A DNA stretch of 10,207 bases from an uncultured Bacillota bacterium (GTDB taxonomy: Bacteria; Bacillota_I; Bacilli_A; RF39; UBA660): the NCBI GenBank assembly GCA_947165195.1, contig CAMUZJ010000039.1:1-10207 (forward strand), given 5' to 3'. Shown in pieces: positions 6,197 to 10,207 of this stretch; positions within the stretch are counted from its first letter, which is position 1; each line of letters begins with the position of its first letter. Below the pieces are notes generated by a model, which was not told the DNA's origin, searched no databases, and saw nothing but the letters and a program-made list of their open reading frames with translations. The translations under genes and the position numbers were made by a program.

Positions 6197-7420
6197 GTGA
6201 ACGTGCTTGTATTAAATCGTCAACAAAATCAGTTGCAGGCATTAGAAGTTGACATTATAAAGAGTGTAACTGGTAGCTTTGAGGTAAGAGAAATTATCGA
6301 TATGTTTAAAAATTTCTTTTATAATAAGATGATTTTAGATGTTACAGCTCTAAAAGGTTATGATAGGCCAAATACTTATAAATTATTAGCTGAAGGACTA
6401 AATCCAGATAAAATCATCTTTTTCTTACCTGAGGGAAGTGATTTGTGTACATCTGGATTTTTATCACGTTTAATAGACTATGGAATTTATAATTTTACTA
6501 CTAATTTAGATGGAGTAAAATATTTGATTAGAAAATCGAATAGTTACCGTGATGTAGCAGATATAAAAGAAAAGGCAGAAAATTATTTTCATAATTATCA
6601 AAGTGGTTATACAGGTTATCCAAATAATAATAGGAATAACTTTGATAGTAATAGTTATTACAATAATAGACAAAATAATTTTCAAAATAATTACAGTGAT
6701 AATTCCTTTAATAATAGACCAAATAGTTATAATAATATGAATAATGACTATTACGAGTCTAATAATATGAGAAATAATCAAAATGATAATCATAGGAATG
6801 ATTTTCAAGGTAATGATTATTTTACAGGAGGTCCTTTTGTTCTGAAAAATAATAATAGAGCAAGTATTATTGGATTTTTAAATGTTACTTCTCATGCAGG
6901 AGCTACTAGTCTTATTTATATGTTAAAAAATGAGTTAGCTACTGTATATGGTAATAAGGTAATAGCAATTGAATTAGAAAAGAATGATTTTGCTTCTTAT
7001 GGAGATAGGCAGATGATTTCAACTACATCTAATGAATTAAGAAGAGTTTTAGAAAGACTTAGTTCAGCTTCTGTTATTTTAATTGATTTAAATGAAAGTC
7101 AAATGAATGATATATGTGATCGGGTTATTTATTTGATAGAGCCTAGTACTATTAAAATTAATACGTTAATTCGTAAGAATAGAAATATTATTACTTCGTT
7201 GAAAGATAAAGAGGTTATTTTAAATAAAAGTTTATTATCTGAAAAAGATATTTCAGAATTTGAATATGAGTCTGGAATTCATATATTCTATACTTTACCT
7301 CCACTAAATGATAGAAAAAGAAATGATATTATATTTGAATTTTTAAAAAGACTAAATTTAATAAAAGATAGTGGTTCCAAATTTGGGTCTAATGGAATTT
7401 TTGGTTTATTTAGAAAGTAA
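6197..7420 (+). CDS. cpaE: CpaE-like protein: receiver-like domain, Asn-rich linker, degenerate ParA/MinD ATPase
   Basis: 407 residues, GTG start preceded by GAGGGG at 6182-6187. CpaE/TadZ proteins are ParA-related factors that place Tad machines in the cell. Residues 1-112 show an alternating beta/alpha pattern like a CheY-type receiver (strands at VLVL, KMILDV, KIIFFL), with Asp48 at the end of strand 3 but no acidic pair after strand 1, so phosphorylation is doubtful. Residues about 130-209 are an Asn/Tyr-rich linker. Residues 222-390 follow the ParA/MinD order: the P-loop position reads NVTSHAGATSL (229-239) with no Lys, VILIDLNE (293-300) is Walker B-like, and VILNK (340-344) matches the VLNR/K strand. 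With the Lys missing, ordinary ATP hydrolysis is unlikely or altered. The C-terminal FGLFRK could be a membrane-touching tip. The upstream 79 bases show no convincing promoter, so readthrough from the pilin genes is likely. Confidence 0.82.
   Translation: MNVLVLNRQQNQLQALEVDIIKSVTGSFEVREIIDMFKNFFYNKMILDVTALKGYDRPNTYKLLAEGLNPDKIIFFLPEGSDLCTSGFLSRLIDYGIYNFTTNLDGVKYLIRKSNSYRDVADIKEKAENYFHNYQSGYTGYPNNNRNNFDSNSYYNNRQNNFQNNYSDNSFNNRPNSYNNMNNDYYESNNMRNNQNDNHRNDFQGNDYFTGGPFVLKNNNRASIIGFLNVTSHAGATSLIYMLKNELATVYGNKVIAIELEKNDFASYGDRQMISTTSNELRRVLERLSSASVILIDLNESQMNDICDRVIYLIEPSTIKINTLIRKNRNIITSLKDKEVILNKSLLSEKDISEFEYESGIHIFYTLPPLNDRKRNDIIFEFLKRLNLIKDSGSKFGSNGIFGLFRK
6584..6823 (+). other. Asn/Tyr-rich low-complexity linker in the CpaE-like protein
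   Basis: It encodes residues about 130-209, with 29 Asn and 11 Tyr in 80 positions by hand count, nearly all from AAT and TAT/TAC codons. It separates the receiver-like and ParA-like parts and is predicted disordered. The minus-strand open frame across it is a composition artefact. Confidence 0.85.
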
Positions 7421-7424
7421 TTGA

Positions 7425-7453
7425 TTGACAAATATAGGGTTGTAGGTTATCAT
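7425..7453 (+). promoter_or_regulatory. Consensus-like promoter of the VirB2-like gene
   Basis: A perfect TTGACA at 7425-7430, a 17-base spacer and TATCAT at 7448-7453. The predicted transcript start near 7460 lies just upstream of GAAGGAGAG (7463-7471), giving a leader of about 18 bases. It is among the strongest-looking promoters in the window. It rules out the in-frame TTG at 7421 as a start, since that would lie upstream of the transcript. Confidence 0.75.
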
Positions 7454-7462
7454 ATAGTTAAC

Positions 7463-7471
7463 GAAGGAGAG
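7463..7471 (+). promoter_or_regulatory. Ribosome binding site fixing the VirB2-like start
   Basis: GAAGGAGAG is placed 6 bases before the ATG at 7478. It identifies that ATG, not the TTG at 7421 in the same frame, as the start. Confidence 0.8.
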
Positions 7472-7477
7472 AGATTT

Positions 7478-7825
7478 ATGTCAGAATTGGATAGTGTTTG
7501 TGGTGGATTATTACCATTAGTTAAATTAGTAAAGCGTGGTCTAATGCCGCTTGTTCAAATTGTAGTTCCAATTATTTTAATAATTTATGGAGTTATTGAT
7601 TTAGGAAAAGCTGTTATTGCTAGTGATGAAAAAGAAATTAAAGCAGCTCAAAATAGATTAATTAAGAGATGTATTTACGCAGGATTGATTTTCTTTATCG
7701 TTACTTTAGTTGGCGTAATTATGAATATTATATCAGCTGGTGCTAATACACAAACTACAGGAATGGATGCTACAAGTTGGCGTAATTGTTGGAAAGCTGC
7801 AGCTATCGTAAGAGTTGTAGATTAG
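7478..7825 (+). CDS. VirB2/TrbC-like small two-helix membrane protein
   Basis: 115 residues from the ATG at 7478. Two membrane helices at about 22-42 and 66-88 are joined by a charged loop (ASDEKEIKAAQNRLIKR), with short N- and C-terminal segments containing Cys8 and Cys104. This hairpin topology is that of VirB2/TrbC pilins of type IV secretion systems, although sequence identity to classical VirB2 is not evident. The pattern Asp41, Lys44, Asp50, Arg64 recurs with identical spacing in the C-terminal part of the next gene's product. The N-terminus lacks a clear cleavable signal peptide; residues 1-20 are moderately polar with Lys. The gene is flanked by its own strong promoter and a terminator, as expected for an abundant structural subunit. 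A holin-like or other small membrane protein cannot be excluded. Confidence 0.78.
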   Translation: MSELDSVCGGLLPLVKLVKRGLMPLVQIVVPIILIIYGVIDLGKAVIASDEKEIKAAQNRLIKRCIYAGLIFFIVTLVGVIMNIISAGANTQTTGMDATSWRNCWKAAAIVRVVD

Positions 7826-7826
7826 T

Positions 7827-7864
7827 AAAAGAAAATGGCAATTGTTCAAATGCTGTTTTTTTTT
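7827..7864 (+). terminator. Intrinsic terminator after the VirB2-like gene
   Basis: The arm at 7827-7843 pairs with 7848-7864 around the loop GTTC. The GC-containing core is ATGGCA against TGCTGT with G-T pairs, one A-A mismatch is present, and the A-rich base pairs with a run of nine T (7856-7864). It begins two bases after the stop codon. Confidence 0.72.
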
Positions 7865-7918
7865 GCTTTTTCTCCTTTATTAATTTGTATTTTCCTTCTT
7901 TTGTTCAAAGAATTATTG

Positions 7919-7927
7919 TGTTATAAT
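7919..7927 (+). promoter_or_regulatory. Extended -10 promoter before the ectodomain gene
   Basis: TGTTATAAT is a perfect extended -10 element (TATAAT at 7922-7927). The -35 region is weak, with TTTGTT at 7900-7905 at a 16-base spacing, which an extended -10 can tolerate. The start would fall near 7934, almost at the ribosome site GGAGTGG, giving a very short leader. It follows the terminator directly. Confidence 0.6.
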
Positions 7928-7933
7928 GTTGTT

Positions 7934-7940
7934 GGAGTGG
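7934..7940 (+). promoter_or_regulatory. Ribosome binding site that selects the ATG at 7947
   Basis: GGAGTGG lies 6 to 9 bases before the ATG at 7947. The in-frame ATG at 7926 overlaps the -10 element and has no such site, so it is not the start. Confidence 0.7.
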
Positions 7941-7946
7941 TCTTTT

Positions 7947-9020
7947 ATGAAAAAACAAACAGGGATAAAATTAATATTAATGATAGCTTTAGTACTAATT
8001 ATTCCAATTCATACTTATGCAAAAGATAGTCAAGATGAGCTTTTAAAATGTAAGTATATTTATGGAGAAAAAGAATTTATTTATACGGTTTATAACAATA
8101 GAGTTAGTAAGCCTTTTCAAGAAGGGGAAAAAATAAATTATAACAATTGGTATCATGAGGATAATTTTGAAAATCGTTTTTTATCTAGTATCTATACTAG
8201 TAATCAAAAGTTGGCTTGTCCATCTTTGATAGTAGAAGAAAATGAATTATTTAATACGGTATTTTTAAATGGAAAAGATGAGTTGGAATGTAATGGTACT
8301 TGTCAAGTAGTCTTACCTTCTACTGATAGTGATAATATAAATGTTATTTGGACCAAAATGGGGCCTAGTGTAGCAAAGTATCAAAGTAGTGAATATTTTT
8401 TACCTGTTTTTAGAAAGCTAAGCGATGGTACTTTGGAGTGGTCTATTGATAATTATCATTTTTATAGTGTTTATGAGAAGATATCTATTGATAGCAATAC
8501 TGTAGTATCTATGGAAGATACTTTTACTCAAAAAGTCTTTACTAATCAAGAAAATATCAGTAATATATATAGATGTATTTTTTATTCGAATGGAGTATTA
8601 GAATATAAATTATCTGCAGATGAGGCATTTTGTAAGAATAAAGTGTTTAGTAATCAAGATAATCAAGCATTAGGTTCTATCTACTATCATAGTCTTTTAG
8701 GTGCTGATGGGGATAATACTAAAAAAGATACTTGTGAGACGATATTGGGAAATCCTAATAATGCGAGCAGTGTTGCTTGGTTACTAAAAAAGTTATTAGG
8801 ATATTTAAGAATAATAGGTTCTATGCTTATTATAGTCCTTAGCATCATTGACTTTACAAAAATTATTGTATCTGGTGATGATGAGCAGGCTCAAAAGATA
8901 TACAAGAAATTTATTTATCGTTTGATTTTACTTGTAGCTTTGTTTTTCTTACCAACTCTTATTATGGCTTTATTACAGTTATTTCATTTTACGAGTGATC
9001 CTATTTGTAGTTTAAAATAA
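7947..9020 (+). CDS. Secreted Cys-containing ectodomain fused to a VirB2-like two-helix module
   Basis: 357 residues from the ATG at 7947. Residues 1-25 are a clear signal peptide (MKKQTGIKLILMIALVLIIP core, likely cleaved after TYA). The outer domain (about 26-275) holds cysteines at 35, 91, 115, 119, 210, 229 and 263. Residues about 286-346 form two helices and a charged loop matching the upstream 115-residue protein, with Asp302, Lys305, Asp311 and Arg325 at the same spacing, and a further Cys354 follows. The outer domain matches no family I can name; KCKYIYGEKEF near 34 and YRCIFYSNGVLEY near 208 hint at a weak internal repeat. The next gene begins 30 bases on with its own AGAGGTGAT site, so the two are probably cotranscribed. 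Possible roles are a surface-exposed subunit or adhesin-like cap carried by the VirB2-type module; this is inference. Confidence 0.82.
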   Translation: MKKQTGIKLILMIALVLIIPIHTYAKDSQDELLKCKYIYGEKEFIYTVYNNRVSKPFQEGEKINYNNWYHEDNFENRFLSSIYTSNQKLACPSLIVEENELFNTVFLNGKDELECNGTCQVVLPSTDSDNINVIWTKMGPSVAKYQSSEYFLPVFRKLSDGTLEWSIDNYHFYSVYEKISIDSNTVVSMEDTFTQKVFTNQENISNIYRCIFYSNGVLEYKLSADEAFCKNKVFSNQDNQALGSIYYHSLLGADGDNTKKDTCETILGNPNNASSVAWLLKKLLGYLRIIGSMLIIVLSIIDFTKIIVSGDDEQAQKIYKKFIYRLILLVALFFLPTLIMALLQLFHFTSDPICSLK

Positions 9021-9050
9021 GTAAATATTTATGGTGAGAGGTGATGTTTC

Positions 9051-10207
9051 ATGTTAAATGGTGAAACAGCGATATGGAAAGAATGGTTAAGACAGTTATT
9101 TGGTGCTATTGACTGGGCTTTGTTTTCGATATTTGGAGCGCTATATGAAATATTTTTTGATGCGGCTTTATTAGAATTTGTCTCAGATAAAATGGTTAGT
9201 GGTTTCTTTAGTAGAATTCAGTTAATAATAGGTGTATTTATGCTATTTGAACTTACAGTAGCTGTTTTAAAGGCTATTGTAGATCCGGATGTTATTGCAG
9301 ATAAGAAAGCTGGATTTTCTTCCGTTATTAAACGAGTTGTTCTCTCATTAGCAATGTTAGCTTTATTAGTTCCTGTCAATATTCCGAATTTAGAAGATAA
9401 AGCAGGAAATCCTAATTATGAATTTCAATTATCGATTAATAATAATGGACTTCTTTTTGGTACTTTGTATTCTCTACAATGGAGAGTTTTGAATGATAAT
9501 ACTTTAGGAAAATTAATTTTGGGAACCGATAATGAGGAGTTTACAACTACTAATGGCGATACACAAAAAGGTCAAATGCAAGCGATTGGAAAAACTTTTT
9601 CCTCTAGAATCTTAAGTGGATTTATGCGATTTAATTATGAAGCTTGTGATAGTAATGAAACATTAAATGGGAAGGATCCTACAAAAGTTGGTGAATTAAC
9701 GGTAGAGGACTTTACAGATAATATTACCAAAACATGTGGCACTAAATATAAAATTATTTATTATCCTATTATTTCTTCGATTGTTGCTATATTATTTGCT
9801 TTGGTTATTATAGGATTTACTGTAGACATTGTTATTCGTGCAGTGAAATTATCTTTATTAAGACTTCTTGCACCTATACCAATAATTAGTTATATGAAAC
9901 CAAATCAAGATAAAAATAATGCCTTTTCTAATTGGGTAAAATCTTTAACTGTTACTTATTTAGATTTGTTTTTAAGACTAGCTATTTTATATTTTGTTAT
10001 TTATATTATTCAAGATTTTGGACAAAAATTATATGATGATCCAGGAAGTTTAGGTTTTGGTGGCTATGGTAACGATTTCTTTAGAACAGCAATTCTTTAT
10101 GTTTTGATCTGTTATGGTTTGTTCCGCTTTGCGAAAATGGCTGTTCCATTTATTTCTCAAGCCTTAGGATTACAAGGTATGATGCAAAATGTTGGACTTT
10201 CTACTAT
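9051..10207 (+). CDS. VirB6/TrbL-like polytopic membrane protein, 3'-truncated by the window
   Basis: At least 385 residues, open at the window end. AGAGGTGAT at 9037-9045 precedes the ATG. The protein is mostly hydrophobic, with helices predicted at about 20-38, 56-76, 94-110, 237-260, 263-283, 303-322 and 345-361. A polar loop of about 125 residues between the third and fourth contains Cys199 and Cys229. The fourth and fifth helices are joined at DIVIRAVKLSLLRLLAPIPI (259-278), the positively charged, Leu-rich, Ala-Pro type of segment seen in VirB6/TrbL channel components. DPDVIADKKAGFSSVIKR (78-95) is a charged loop between the second and third helices. VirB6 proteins form part of the inner-membrane pore in type IV secretion. 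The sequence after the last helix (QALGLQGMMQNVGLS) is the beginning of a further region that is not visible. The label rests on topology and motif pattern. Confidence 0.78.
   Translation, partial: MLNGETAIWKEWLRQLFGAIDWALFSIFGALYEIFFDAALLEFVSDKMVSGFFSRIQLIIGVFMLFELTVAVLKAIVDPDVIADKKAGFSSVIKRVVLSLAMLALLVPVNIPNLEDKAGNPNYEFQLSINNNGLLFGTLYSLQWRVLNDNTLGKLILGTDNEEFTTTNGDTQKGQMQAIGKTFSSRILSGFMRFNYEACDSNETLNGKDPTKVGELTVEDFTDNITKTCGTKYKIIYYPIISSIVAILFALVIIGFTVDIVIRAVKLSLLRLLAPIPIISYMKPNQDKNNAFSNWVKSLTVTYLDLFLRLAILYFVIYIIQDFGQKLYDDPGSLGFGGYGNDFFRTAILYVLICYGLFRFAKMAVPFISQALGLQGMMQNVGLST

Noticed and set aside
6506..6808. Minus-strand open frame of 100 codons
   Set aside because: It is antisense to the Asn-rich linker; the Ile-rich product is the complement of AAT runs, not a credible protein.
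7421..7477. TTG start extending the VirB2-like protein by 19 residues
   Set aside because: It overlaps the -35 box of a good promoter, has no ribosome site, and the ATG at 7478 has GAAGGAGAG in the right place.
7926..7946. ATG at 7926 as start of the ectodomain protein
   Set aside because: It overlaps the TATAAT element and would put MLLEWSF before a normal signal peptide; GGAGTGG points to 7947.
7835..8029. Plus-strand open frame of 64 codons overlapping the ectodomain gene
   Set aside because: Its ATG is within the terminator hairpin, no ribosome site precedes it, and it runs out of frame through a signal-peptide gene that is much better supported.
1..10207. Mycoplasma-type genetic code (TGA as Trp)
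   Set aside because: All Trp positions use TGG and no frame has an internal TGA. The single TGA stop (5641-5643) is followed by a TAA six bases on, so it is not decisive alone, but nothing requires a code change.
7478..10207. Integrative conjugative element
   Set aside because: VirB2- and VirB6-like proteins alone do not show conjugation; no relaxase, coupling protein, integrase, oriT or attachment repeat is visible in the window.

Overview
The window is AT-rich (roughly 30% GC by eye) and every gene lies on the + strand. Ribosome binding sites resemble AGGAGG or AGGTGA. All tryptophans are TGG and no reading frame has an internal TGA, so the standard bacterial code fits and a mycoplasma-type code is not needed. 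No secretin or lipoprotein pilotin is visible. This suggests a monoderm, low-GC Firmicute/Bacilli-type bacterium, possibly one of the uncultured gut lineages near Mollicutes; the lineage is inference.

Left part (1-6117) is a Tad/type IV pilus-like assembly locus. In order it holds a membrane-anchored pseudopilin-like protein (5' edge), two tandem diverged CpaB/SAF-domain proteins, a CpaF/VirB11-family ATPase with a long Q/N/M/P-rich tail, two TadB/TadC-like (T2SSF) platform proteins, a 65-residue pilin-like protein and a 155-residue pseudopilin-like protein. A terminator and then a good promoter separate the two cpaB copies. Another promoter precedes the small pilin-like gene.

Middle (6197-7420) is a CpaE-like protein: an N-terminal receiver-like fold, an 80-residue Asn/Tyr-rich linker, and a ParA/MinD-type domain whose P-loop has lost its lysine.

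Right part (7478-10207) looks like type IV secretion membrane parts. It holds a 115-residue VirB2/TrbC-like two-helix protein with its own consensus promoter and terminator, a secreted Cys-containing ectodomain protein ending in the same two-helix module, and a VirB6/TrbL-like polytopic protein cut off by the window edge.

Read together, the genes suggest one envelope machine. The CpaF-like ATPase would drive a TadB/TadC-like platform to assemble pilin-like subunits, CpaB-like proteins would act outside the membrane, the CpaE-like protein would place the apparatus, and VirB2/VirB6-like proteins would supply further membrane or surface parts. Whether the right-hand genes belong to the same machine as the pilus genes is inference from adjacency and orientation. 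There is no prepilin peptidase, relaxase, VirB4 or VirD4 in the window. No gene-free stretch exceeds about 160 bases. I see no tRNA, rRNA, CRISPR, insertion sequence or riboswitch.
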